Assembly: GCA_030628785.1 (NCBI GenBank)
Contig: DAOVQI010000107.1
Coordinates: 1-8,847 of the forward strand
From: Bacteroidota bacterium
GTDB taxonomy: Bacteria; Bacteroidota; Bacteroidia; Bacteroidales; VadinHA17
Direction of reading: 5' to 3'
DNA: 8,847 nt
The notes under the pieces were generated by a model, which was not told the origin of the DNA, did not search any database, and was given only the letters and a program-made list of their open reading frames with translations. Of the stretch, positions 1 to 6,790 are shown piece by piece (the first letter of the stretch is position 1; each line of letters opens with the position of its first letter). A program made the position numbers and the translations under genes.

Positions 1-13
1 AACTTAGCCTAAG

Positions 14-1831
14 GTGATGTTGGGTCAGAGCTTTCAAATGAAGCTGAAGCTGTTTAGCCATAAAGCTGTTTTTAAACAAAAAATAAAGCTTCTTTCTGAA
101 GGGACTGTTAAAATCAAAGGGTTTGTTGAATTCATGAGTTGTGATGATGAAAAATGTCTTCCGCCAAAAGAATCTGATTTTGAGTTTGTTATACAGGGTG
201 CGTCTTTAACAATTGTTATCCCTGAGGGACAAAGTACTACTTCAATAAAAGAACAAAAAAAAAGTGAAGATGAGTTTTTTAAACCGCAGGTTGACCTTTC
301 GGGGGAAGCATCAAAGCAATCAGATAAAATAGCTTTACAATCTTCTGAAACTAGTGAAAAATCAGGCAAACCCTTGTGGGGATTTTTTCTTTTTTCCATG
401 CTTGCAGGTTTTGCAGGTCTTTTAACTCCATGCGTATTCCCAATGATTCCAATGACCGTGGCGTTCTTTTCACAGAGAATTGAAAACAGGGTCAAATCAA
501 TTCTGAAAGCAATCATTTTTGGCCTGTCAATAATCCTAATTTATACATCGATAGGGTTGATAGTGTCTTTAACCAGTGCCGGCGCTGATTTTGCAAATAA
601 TTTGAGTACTCATTGGATCCCGAATGTTATATTCTTTACATTATTTATGATCTTTGCTGCTTCTTTCCTTGGAATGTTTGAGTTGGAGCTCCCCAGCAAA
701 TTAATTAACAGGTCTGATAAACAAGCAGATAGAGGCGGGATTATTGCATCCTTTTTTATGGGAGTGACAACTGTGCTGGTTTCTTTTTCCTGTACGGGAC
801 CAATCGTAGGAGCATTATTGGTTGAGGCAGCAAGTGGAGACTTTATTAAACCTACCCTGGGTATGTTTGGATTTTCTTTAGCATTTGCCCTGCCATTTAC
901 TCTATTTGCCATTTTCCCTTCCTGGCTTAAAAATCTACCCAAATCAGGTGGATGGTTAAATTCTGTAAAAGTGATACTGGGTTTTATTGTTCTGGCTTTT
1001 GGTTTGAAATTCCTTTCCAATATTGATCAAACTTATCATCTCAGTATTTTAAGCAGGCAAATTTACCTGGCAATTTGGATTGTTATTTTTACGATTATGG
1101 GATTTTATTTATTGGGAAAAATCAAATTTGCTCATGATAGTGACCTTCCTTTCATCACTATTCCCAGACTGGTTCTGATCATTGCAACATTTGTTTTTGT
1201 TTTATATTTGGTCCCTGGGCTTTTTGGGGCACCATTAAATAGTATTTCAGGATTAATTCCACCACAAGATCCGCAAGGTTTTAAAATGTCTTCCCAGGTT
1301 ACGGGAAGTTCTTTGGGTATCTCAAATGCGTCAGATAATGGATCAAACACTCTTTGCGAGGCTCCAAAATATGCTGATTTTCTACACTTACCCTATGGTT
1401 TGAAAGGATATTTCGATTATGATCAGGGTCTGGCATGTGCCAGGAAGTTAAATAAGCCTGTTTTTCTCGATTTTAAGGGACATGCATGTAGTAATTGCAA
1501 AGAAATGGAATCGAAAGTATGGTCTGATCCTGAAGTGTTAAAGCGATTAAAAAACGAATTTATAATCATTACCCTGTATGTTGATGACAGGACAAAACTT
1601 GATGAATCGGATTGGGTCGTATCAGAATATGACGGCAAGGTAAAAAAGACCCTTGGTAAAAAGAATTCGGATTTTCAGATTACAAGGTATAAGATAAATT
1701 CACAACCATATTATGTTATCCTGGATCTTAATGAAAATGTTCTGGTTCTACCACGGTCTCATAATCTTGATATAAAGAAATATGTGGATTTTCTGGATGA
1801 AGGATTGGAGGAATTTAAGAAATTAAATTAA
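14..1831 (+). CDS. dsbD: Thiol:disulfide interchange protein DsbD, 5'-incomplete
   Basis: DsbD-type reductases pass electrons from cytoplasmic thioredoxin through the inner membrane to periplasmic proteins, using three cysteine pairs, and all three are visible here. Residues 1-62 are the end of the N-terminal periplasmic domain, with Cys43 and Cys48 in the CDDEKC-LPP motif. Residues 63-118 are a polar linker. Residues 119-400 are the multi-pass membrane domain, with Cys140 in GLLTPCVFPMIPM and Cys260 in VSFSCTGPIVGALL. Residues 465-605 are a thioredoxin-like domain with the active-site pair Cys492 and Cys495 (HACSNCKEME) and a cis-Pro at 565 (NSQPYY). The protein is 605 aa from GTG at 14 or 604 aa from ATG at 17. 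It has no signal peptide and the first domain is cut, so the true start lies outside the window or has been lost; frame 2 has a TAG at 5-7. The family call is secure, the 5' end is not. Confidence 0.94.
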   Translation: MMLGQSFQMKLKLFSHKAVFKQKIKLLSEGTVKIKGFVEFMSCDDEKCLPPKESDFEFVIQGASLTIVIPEGQSTTSIKEQKKSEDEFFKPQVDLSGEASKQSDKIALQSSETSEKSGKPLWGFFLFSMLAGFAGLLTPCVFPMIPMTVAFFSQRIENRVKSILKAIIFGLSIILIYTSIGLIVSLTSAGADFANNLSTHWIPNVIFFTLFMIFAASFLGMFELELPSKLINRSDKQADRGGIIASFFMGVTTVLVSFSCTGPIVGALLVEAASGDFIKPTLGMFGFSLAFALPFTLFAIFPSWLKNLPKSGGWLNSVKVILGFIVLAFGLKFLSNIDQTYHLSILSRQIYLAIWIVIFTIMGFYLLGKIKFAHDSDLPFITIPRLVLIIATFVFVLYLVPGLFGAPLNSISGLIPPQDPQGFKMSSQVTGSSLGISNASDNGSNTLCEAPKYADFLHLPYGLKGYFDYDQGLACARKLNKPVFLDFKGHACSNCKEMESKVWSDPEVLKRLKNEFIIITLYVDDRTKLDESDWVVSEYDGKVKKTLGKKNSDFQITRYKINSQPYYVILDLNENVLVLPRSHNLDIKKYVDFLDEGLEEFKKLN

Positions 1832-1858
1832 CGTGAGTTCGATATCCGCTTAGCGGAT
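1831..1858. repeat. Short palindrome after dsbD
   Basis: The arms ATCCGCT (1844-1850) and AGCGGAT (1852-1858) are exact reverse complements around one base. They start 13 bases after the dsbD stop. There is no T-run, so this is not a classical intrinsic terminator. The sequence from 1831 (ACGTGAG-TCG-CGCTTAG) recurs in degenerate form at 2859-2879, which suggests part of a dispersed repeat. Confidence 0.55.
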
Positions 1859-1865
1859 TACGATG

Positions 1866-1889
1866 CTGTCGGATGTTTCCATCCGACAG
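1866..1889. repeat. REP-like hairpin A in the convergent spacer
   Basis: A perfect 10-bp stem, CTGTCGGATG (1866-1875) with CATCCGACAG (1880-1889), closes a 4-base TTTC loop. It lies between the convergent dsbD and DUF4249 genes. Neither side has a T-run. It could slow transcription from both directions, but its form fits a dispersed palindromic (REP-like) element better. Its sequence is related to the hairpin at 1928-1951. Confidence 0.75.
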
Positions 1890-1927
1890 TTAATGATATG
1901 GCAAGATTTTAATTACTCCAGTATTCA

Positions 1928-1951
1928 ATGTCAGGTGGAAACACCTGACAT
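1928..1951. repeat. REP-like hairpin B, inverted relative of hairpin A
   Basis: A perfect 10-bp stem, ATGTCAGGTG (1928-1937) with CACCTGACAT (1942-1951), closes a GAAA loop. Read on the minus strand the loop becomes TTTC and the stem aligns with hairpin A. Two internal base pairs are swapped in a compensatory way (G-C for A-T and A-T for G-C). It lies 67 bases past the DUF4249 stop. Confidence 0.75.
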
Positions 1952-2017
1952 CATGTAACATTTAACTTTTTCTTCTCCTCAACCTTATCCTTAATACTTT
2001 CTTTTCCTATCTCCGGG

Positions 2018-2836
2018 CTATTCTTTCCTCTGGTATATTTTAGTTTTACGAACGATAGAATGAGCACTAAAGTAACCAAAAGCTCCATTACTGATATTAC
2101 CATTAATATTTCCGGGTGCAGCTTCGAAGGGACTATCTGCATATGCTGTTTCCCTAATGATAGCCAGGCAATACTTAAAATATTCCTTGGAAATGGATCC
2201 TACTTCGAGGGTAATTCTGTTTCCTAATTGGGCTTTAATAGTATGAACTTTCAGACCAAATAAATAACGTCCATTTATTAAATCATCATTCACATACGTT
2301 CGTTTGGTAAGGTCATTGGATAGCAAAATATCATCCTTGTAAACATTGAAATAATAATTATTACCTGGTATTGGGTTCTCCGGGGCAAATAAACCAATAT
2401 AGATCACATTAGGATCTATATCATCTTCGTAAAATTTTATGGAGTCTAAAAGAGGAGTCCACGGCATCTTTGAAACAGCTATATATTTCTCGTTTTCAAC
2501 TTCAACAATTAATGTATATGTACTCCCCGGGTCACCTCTGACATCCGGGAATGTCTGATAAATTCCGGGAAGTACTTCAACCAACTCATACATGTTATTG
2601 AAATCCTGTATAGTAACTTTGGCGCCCTGAACAGGCTCTGGTCTTTCATTATCATAATAACCACTACTTTTAGTGAGTCTGACTTCATGGGCTTTAATCT
2701 CATTTGTAATGGTCCCTTCGATTACCAGCTTTCTGTCTGCCTCAATCAATTCAATATTTATCTTTTCAGTACAACCCCATACGAGAATTAAGGTCAACCC
2801 TAAAGTAAAAAATATCTTATATATCCTGTCACTCAT
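2018..2836 (-). CDS. DUF4249 family lipoprotein, probable partner of the TonB receptor
   Basis: A 272-aa surface or periplasmic lipoprotein. Residues 1-21 are a type II signal peptide with lipobox LVWG-C, so Cys22 would be the lipidated N-terminus. The rest matches the DUF4249 pattern: an early beta-rich part (LVIEGTITNE at 38-47, PVQGAKVTIQD at 68-78, LPGIYQT at 89-95, GDPGSTYTLIVE at 101-112) and the C-terminal signature DSPFEAAPGNINGNISNG then GYFSAHS (234-260). The length and C-terminal ending suggest a complete gene. The ATG at 2836 sits directly before the signal peptide; no Shine-Dalgarno is seen, which is normal in Bacteroidota. In this phylum DUF4249 genes usually follow a TonB receptor gene, as here, and are presumed to act with it at the outer membrane. 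The substrate is unknown. A palindromic element separates the two genes. Confidence 0.9.
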   Translation of the reverse strand: MSDRIYKIFFTLGLTLILVWGCTEKINIELIEADRKLVIEGTITNEIKAHEVRLTKSSGYYDNERPEPVQGAKVTIQDFNNMYELVEVLPGIYQTFPDVRGDPGSTYTLIVEVENEKYIAVSKMPWTPLLDSIKFYEDDIDPNVIYIGLFAPENPIPGNNYYFNVYKDDILLSNDLTKRTYVNDDLINGRYLFGLKVHTIKAQLGNRITLEVGSISKEYFKYCLAIIRETAYADSPFEAAPGNINGNISNGAFGYFSAHSIVRKTKIYQRKE

Positions 2837-2858
2837 TTTTTAACCTGATTAATTACTT

Positions 2859-2879
2859 ACGTGAGATCGCTTCGCTTAG
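2859..2879. repeat. Degenerate copy of the 1831-1853 repeat
   Basis: ACGTGAGATCG followed by CGCTTAG matches the start of the repeat after dsbD (ACGTGAGTTCG, then CGCTTAG) with a short deletion. It lies 23 bases upstream of the DUF4249 start codon. It may be chance or a decayed palindrome. Confidence 0.35.
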
Positions 2880-2903
2880 TTCATAAACTTTTGGTGATTA
2901 ATT

Positions 2904-3064
2904 TATCAATAGCCCCGCCTTTTAAGGCGGGGTTTGAAAAGAAACCAACTCCCCTCCCTCAAGATTTGGGGAATTTAATAAATTTGAAAATAAAATTCCC
3001 CAAATTTTGAGGGAGATAAATAGGCTAACTTTGTTCCCCGCCCTAAAGGACGGGGCTATTGATA
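2904..3064. mobile_element. Nested inverted-repeat element, MITE-like, about 160 bp
   Basis: The outer 29-bp arms (2904-2932 and 3036-3064) are inverted copies with three differences. Each arm is itself a hairpin: CCCCGCCTT with AAGGCGGGG on the left, and a G-T-tolerant version on the right. Inside, a 23-bp stem (2954-2976 with 2993-3015) has one G-T wobble and a 16-base AT loop. The element therefore folds either as three hairpins or as one long cruciform. It contains no ORF, as expected of a non-autonomous element mobilised in trans, but no target-site duplication is clear. It fills the spacer between the TonB receptor and DUF4249 genes and could attenuate read-through. Confidence 0.7.
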
Positions 3065-3097
3065 TTTTTTTAATCTATAATTCATGAATAATAGAGG

Positions 3098-5443
3098 CTA
3101 AAATCTGAAATTATAACTTATAGCCGGAATAATTGGGAACATATACAGTTTATATGCTTCTGTTATATTAGGATTATCTTCATTTGCCTTGAAATATATC
3201 ATCCATGCATTTTTACGGTTATAAGCATTATATACGGAAAAATTCCATTCACTAACTATTTTTCTATCACGGGTTTTCTTACCTTTTAAATTTAATGCCA
3301 GATCCAAACGGTGATAATCCGGCATCCGGTATCCATTTCTCTCCGAATAAACGGGAATAACCACATTGCCAAACATATACCTGCCGGTAGGAAAAGTAAC
3401 CGGGGCGCCTGATATATAAATCCAGTTTAACGATGCAGTTAGCCGGCTGCTTATTCTGTAATTTGTGACAATTGACAAATCATGTCGTTTATCATAATTG
3501 GCAGGAAAAACCTTTCCAAGGTTTACATCTGGAAATTTTTTATCTACTTTCGACAAACCATAACCTATCCACCCCGTTAATTTACCCTCTTTTTTTTGTA
3601 TTAATATTTCCAAACCATATGCCCATGCTATTCCAAAACGTAACTCGCCTTCAAGTTCCGGATTTAAAATAATATCAGCATGATCTTTATAGTCAATTTG
3701 GTTTTGCATATCCTTATAATAACCCTCGATCGATATCTCGAATGATTTGTTTGGGAAATTTCTGAAGTACCCGACGGCAAATTGAGTTGCACTTTGCGGT
3801 TTAATATTCGGATTTGAGGGAAGCCAAATATCAATAGGTGTTCCTGCAGTAGAGTTGGAAATCAGATGCAAATATTGCCGGGTACTGACAAAACTTCCCT
3901 TTATTGAGGATTTTGGGTTTATGGAGAATCTAATCCTGAGTCTGGGTTCAATCCCTGAATATGTATTGAAGATTTCGCCCTTTCTATATGTGGAAGAATC
4001 AACTTTTTCAAACTTTTCATTAAAATTATAGATGGTTGCCTGCCCTATATTTTGAAATACGCAATATCGTAAGCCATATTCGATTGCTAGTCGTCGACCA
4101 ATTTTTTGTTCATTGCTTAGGTAAATTGAATGCTCGAGAGCTCTGGAACGAGGGATTTCATAATTATTGAAGATTGAAGAATCGCTTGTTGCCTTAATAT
4201 AGCCCGGTTTAAAATTGTACAGGGATGAGGTAATGCCGAAACGTATGGTGTTATTTGGATTCGGATAAAATATAAAATCATATTTGAGTCCCAGATCGGC
4301 AAGGGAAGATTTCCACTCGACACCGGTGATATCAGCTGTTTGTCCCAGCCGGTAATCATAATCGCTGTAAATAAATGAAAAATTTGAAAATAATCTATTG
4401 GAGAAAAGATGATTCCAGCGGAAGGTTTCTGTAACATTGCCCCAGGTCATATAATATTGGTTTTGATACTTGAACACGTCCCTGCCTATGTATGAAGATA
4501 AAAAGACCCGGTTGTTTTCATTAATCTGAACATTAGCTTTAAAGTTAAGATCGTAGAAATATAAATTGTTATCTTTTATCTCTTCGTTTTTTGACAGGGG
4601 GAGAAAAATATCGGCATAGGACCTTCTTCCGGCTGCAATGACTGAGCCTTTTTTGTTTAATATCGGGCCTTCCAAAGCTAATTTGCTCGCAATGGTACCT
4701 ATACCACCTGAACCACTGAATTTGTTCCGGTTTCCATCCTTAATTCTAATGTCAAGCAGTGAGGATAATCTCCCTCCATATTGTGCAGGCAGATCACCTT
4801 TATATAATTTTGCATCTTTGATAACATCGTTATTAAAAATTGAAAAGAACCCCATTAAATGTGAGGCATTATAAACAGAGCCTTCATCTAAAAGAATCAG
4901 GTTCTGATCATGATTACCTCCTCTTACATTAAACCCAGACAGTCCCTCACCTGTTGCCTGAACTCCTGGTAAAAGTTGAATTGCTTTAATAATATCTGAT
5001 TCTCCGAGAAGTGTTGGAATTAATTTCACCTTTTTTGTTTGAAGCATAAAAGAGCTCATCTCGGTTTGTTTTAGCATTTTTGAAGCATCATAAGCTTTTA
5101 TTTCAACTCCGTCGAGTACTTCAGATTTTGAATCCAGATTGACATTTAGGTTTACCGATTCATGCAGATTAATTTCTATTTCGCGGGACTGATAACCAAG
5201 AAATGAATACCTGACCAGGTAAATCCTTTCAGGAAGGGTTAATGAATAAAAGCCATAAGGGTTGGAAACGGTTCCCGACTGAATACTTTCAACATATATA
5301 TTAGCTCCGATTAACGCCTCCCCTTTTTCATCTTTAATGAATCCGCTAAGGGTAAACCTATTCTTCTGGTCAGAATCTTTATGTTGTGATAATCCTGAGG
5401 AAAGAAAAATAAAGGTGAATAGTATCAAAACAAAATACTTCAT
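3098..5443 (-). CDS. TonB-dependent receptor with N-terminal CarboxypepD_reg-like domain
   Basis: A 781-aa outer-membrane active transporter driven by TonB-ExbBD. Residues 1-20 are a signal peptide (MKYFVLILFTFIFLSSGLSQ). Residues 31-107 are the Ig-like CarboxypepD_reg extension (SGFIKDEKGEALIGANIYVE, then SNPYGFYSLTLP). Residues 135-235 are the plug, with LLPGVQATGEGLSGFNVRGG and QNLILLDEGSVYNASHLMGFFS. The remainder is the barrel, ending in the aromatic residue of SYNFRF. The ATG at 5443 is chosen because it begins the signal peptide; the frame stays open to 5662, but that part overlaps the sigma gene and is not protein-like. The gene has its own upstream terminator (5496-5527), so it is probably a separate unit from the sigma gene. 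No SusD gene is adjacent; the partner is the DUF4249 lipoprotein downstream. The substrate cannot be deduced. Confidence 0.94.
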   Translation of the reverse strand: MKYFVLILFTFIFLSSGLSQHKDSDQKNRFTLSGFIKDEKGEALIGANIYVESIQSGTVSNPYGFYSLTLPERIYLVRYSFLGYQSREIEINLHESVNLNVNLDSKSEVLDGVEIKAYDASKMLKQTEMSSFMLQTKKVKLIPTLLGESDIIKAIQLLPGVQATGEGLSGFNVRGGNHDQNLILLDEGSVYNASHLMGFFSIFNNDVIKDAKLYKGDLPAQYGGRLSSLLDIRIKDGNRNKFSGSGGIGTIASKLALEGPILNKKGSVIAAGRRSYADIFLPLSKNEEIKDNNLYFYDLNFKANVQINENNRVFLSSYIGRDVFKYQNQYYMTWGNVTETFRWNHLFSNRLFSNFSFIYSDYDYRLGQTADITGVEWKSSLADLGLKYDFIFYPNPNNTIRFGITSSLYNFKPGYIKATSDSSIFNNYEIPRSRALEHSIYLSNEQKIGRRLAIEYGLRYCVFQNIGQATIYNFNEKFEKVDSSTYRKGEIFNTYSGIEPRLRIRFSINPKSSIKGSFVSTRQYLHLISNSTAGTPIDIWLPSNPNIKPQSATQFAVGYFRNFPNKSFEISIEGYYKDMQNQIDYKDHADIILNPELEGELRFGIAWAYGLEILIQKKEGKLTGWIGYGLSKVDKKFPDVNLGKVFPANYDKRHDLSIVTNYRISSRLTASLNWIYISGAPVTFPTGRYMFGNVVIPVYSERNGYRMPDYHRLDLALNLKGKKTRDRKIVSEWNFSVYNAYNRKNAWMIYFKANEDNPNITEAYKLYMFPIIPAISYNFRF

Positions 5444-5495
5444 GCAAATTTTTTTAACAAAAATTGTGCCCTCAAACAACGGTTCAAGTATAACC

Positions 5496-5527
5496 AAAAA
5501 AAAAGACATATCACAGGGAGATATGCC
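5496..5527 (-). terminator. Intrinsic terminator after the sigma-factor remnant
   Basis: Read on the minus strand, an 8-bp stem (GGCATATC with GATATGTC, one G-T pair) closes a 7-base loop and runs straight into nine T residues. It begins 25 bases after the sigma-gene stop codon and lies about 50 bases before the TonB receptor start. It should separate the two transcription units. Confidence 0.8.
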
Positions 5528-5552
5528 TTTTAGACTGAGGTTATTAAGATTC

Positions 5553-5939
5553 CTAGAATTTCCCAAATTTGAAAGTAATGCCCATGGATAATCCGTGCAA
5601 TACATCTTTGCCGACATATTCTTCTTCCTCCCGGTGGTCGTGTATATTCTCTTCCAATTCAACCTGTTTTTTCTTTAACTGGTTGATACATTTATTTACG
5701 ACTATTCTTTTTATCCATGCTCCAAAAGTAGATTCATACCTGAATGTGTTTAGCTTTTGAAAGGTTTCGGCGAAAGCTTCCTGTAACATGTCCTCAGATT
5801 CCTCACGATTGTTCATCATTCTGAAGCAGATATTATACATTGCCTTTGCATAAAGGTTGTATAAACGGAACTGAGCCTTTTTGTTTCCAACTTTGCAGAG
5901 TTCTATCAGATCTTTATGTATATCGAGTTGAACCTTCAC
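5553..5939 (-). pseudogene. ECF sigma factor lacking region 4, ending in an OMP-like tail
   Basis: A 128-aa ORF. Residues 15-92 are a clear sigma-70 region 2: core-binding part with DMLQEAF at 50-56, and the -10 recognition part FRYESTFGAWIKRIVVNKCINQL at 66-88 (split FRYESTFGAWIK / RIVVNKCINQL). Complete ECF factors run about 170-195 aa and end in a helix-turn-helix region 4 that binds the -35 element; none is present. After a charged stretch (residues 95-107) the frame ends in GLSMGITFKFGKF, which resembles the last strand of an outer-membrane beta-barrel protein with its terminal Phe. This suggests a deletion that joined a sigma gene to the end of a downstream OMP gene. The start is GTG at 5939, directly preceded by an in-frame TAA. 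No FecR anti-sigma gene is nearby. It is probably non-functional as a sigma factor; a misassembly is the main alternative. Confidence 0.78.
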
Positions 5940-5990
5940 TTAACGTTTCGGGGTTTCGTTATAAAGACAAAAAATATTCCTGAGGGTTGC

Positions 5991-6170
5991 AAATTAACTC
6001 CGGCTTCGCCGTCATTTGCTCGTCGCTATGCTCCTCGCGTCATTCATTCGCTTCGCGCATGTAATTAGCTCGGGCTTCGCCCTCGCGTCATTTGCCTCGC
6101 TGCGCTCGGCTGTCATTCAGTAGTCATTTGCTTGTCACCTCGTTCCTTGCGTAATTAGGTTGTAATTCGA
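5991..6170. repeat. Cluster of short GC palindromes punctuated by GTCATT/GTAATT
   Basis: GTCATT or GTAATT occurs at 6011, 6039, 6061, 6087, 6112, 6123, 6151 and 6162. Between these words lie GC-rich imperfect palindromes, including GGCTTCGCC (6002-6010), CGCTTCGCG (6049-6057) and GGGCTTCGCCC (6072-6082). Steps are 22-28 or 11 bases. No reading frame is convincing. It resembles a mosaic of REP-like units directly upstream of the sigma remnant. Confidence 0.65.
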
Positions 6171-6179
6171 TAGTTTCGG

Positions 6180-6272
6180 CACTATTCTTTTCTCATTCTT
6201 CAATTTAAACTTTAAACATTAAACTTTTTTAAACATATACACCTTAACACACAAACACATTAATACCTTAAT
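6180..6272. other. 93-base tract without G on the plus strand
   Basis: Every base from 6180 to 6272 is A, C or T. It is AT-rich with TTTAAAC-type words (AATTTAAACTTTAAACATTAAAC). No gene is seen. It is the first of three such tracts in this spacer. Confidence 0.85.
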
Positions 6273-6285
6273 GCTTAATAAACAT

Positions 6286-6321
6286 AATGTCGAACCAGAG
6301 CTTCGTCATACTTTTTACCCC
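6286..6321. repeat. 36-bp dispersed repeat, copy 1
   Basis: This matches 6791-6826 at 31 of 36 positions. Its core has GTCGAA and TTCGTC arms forming an imperfect hairpin. Both copies lie in the same orientation. Confidence 0.7.
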
Positions 6322-6333
6322 TCGGTCCAAGCT

Positions 6334-6481
6334 ATCTGCAACATCTGCGTACTCGTATCCCGAACTGAAGTCGGAATACGAGATATTAACACCAGCAAGT
6401 CTTCCATCCAAACAACTTTCCGGAGTCTTTTCATTAAGGTATGCATCCCTCTGACAGTTGTTTAGAATTTGGGTTGCAGAT
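6334..6481. repeat. Palindromic mosaic bounded by 9-bp inverted repeats
   Basis: ATCTGCAAC (6334-6342) and GTTGCAGAT (6473-6481) are exact inverted repeats. Inside are a hairpin with arms CTCGTAT/ATACGAG and CCGA/TCGG (6352-6363 with 6371-6382) and a second 8-bp inverted pair, AAACAACT (6410-6417) with AGTTGTTT (6457-6464). The minus strand is open from 6483 to 6270 but has no good start. This is probably a small non-autonomous element or a decayed fragment. Confidence 0.5.
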
Positions 6482-6508
6482 TTTTATTAAGTTAACTAGT
6501 ACAAAATT

Positions 6509-6570
6509 CTCCTCCTTGGAAAGGAGGAGTACCCGACCGAAGGGAGGGGGAGGTGGTTGATTTTTTTTTC
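6509..6570. repeat. Polypurine hairpin element ending in T9
   Basis: CTCCTCCTT (6509-6517) pairs with AAGGAGGAG (6521-6529) around GGA. A purine-rich stretch (6538-6556) and nine T residues (6561-6569) follow. The minus-strand word AACCACCTCCCCCTCCCT (from 6558 down) closely matches 2943-2959 inside the nested element, so the two may belong to one repeat family. Confidence 0.55.
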
Positions 6571-6571
6571 C

Positions 6572-6590
6572 AGCCGAATACAATTCGGCT
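6572..6590. repeat. Palindrome AGCCGAAT / ATTCGGCT
   Basis: A perfect 8-bp stem (6572-6579 with 6583-6590) closes an ACA loop, with no T-run after it. It lies directly after the polypurine hairpin element. Confidence 0.6.
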
Positions 6591-6644
6591 CTACATTTCT
6601 GCCCAGGCTCTCCATTACATTTGACATTTGCCATCTGACATTTG

Positions 6645-6723
6645 ACATCAATTCCTCAACCTCAACCTTAATCTTAACCTCTTTATTCTTTCTTACTTCA
6701 TCAATCATCAATCATATTTCTCC
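6645..6723. other. 79-base tract without G, with a hexamer repeat
   Basis: No G occurs on the plus strand from 6645 to 6723. Four in-phase hexamers (CTCAAC, CTCAAC, CTTAAT, CTTAAC) occupy 6655-6678. No coding potential is seen. Confidence 0.75.
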
Positions 6724-6739
6724 GAAGGAGTCCTACGGA
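6721..6739. repeat. Palindrome TCCGAAGGA / TCCTACGGA
   Basis: The arms TCCG-A-AGG and CCT-A-CGGA pair except for one central A-A mismatch. It is a compact REP-like hairpin immediately after a G-free tract. Confidence 0.5.
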
Positions 6740-6790
6740 CATACTTCAATTCGCCTCTTCGCCCCATGTACAGTGCTCTATCTGAAATAA

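Noticed and set aside
1844..1951. Bidirectional intrinsic terminators between dsbD and DUF4249
   Set aside because: The stems are strong but none is followed by a T-run on either strand, so they are reported as REP-like palindromes.
1951..2142. 63-aa minus-strand ORF with a hydrophobic segment
   Set aside because: About two thirds lies in another frame of the DUF4249 C-terminal region, which has clear family signatures. The hydrophobic stretch is a by-product of that sequence.
2018..5443. SusC/SusD polysaccharide-utilisation pair
   Set aside because: The receptor is shorter than typical SusC proteins, no SusD-type protein or glycan enzyme is present, and its partner matches DUF4249.
5444..5662. 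In-frame N-terminal extension of the TonB receptor by 73 codons
   Set aside because: It overlaps the sigma-factor frame and the terminator, is not protein-like, and the signal peptide begins at the ATG at 5443.
5940..6000. Bacteroidota promoter for the sigma remnant (TTTG and TATTTTTTG)
   Set aside because: The -7-like element is one base too long and the spacing to TTTG is about 13 bases instead of about 19, so it is not supported.
6434..6711. Overlapping minus-strand ORFs of 66 and 71 aa
   Set aside because: They run through the CTCCTCCTT hairpin and simple repeats, giving low-complexity proline and lysine/glutamate runs, with no family resemblance.
6557..6790. 77-aa plus-strand ORF rich in Ser, Thr, Leu and Ile
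   Set aside because: It is a translation of pyrimidine-rich repeat DNA and the 6572-6590 palindrome. The open frame is explained by the lack of G, which removes TAG and TGA stops.
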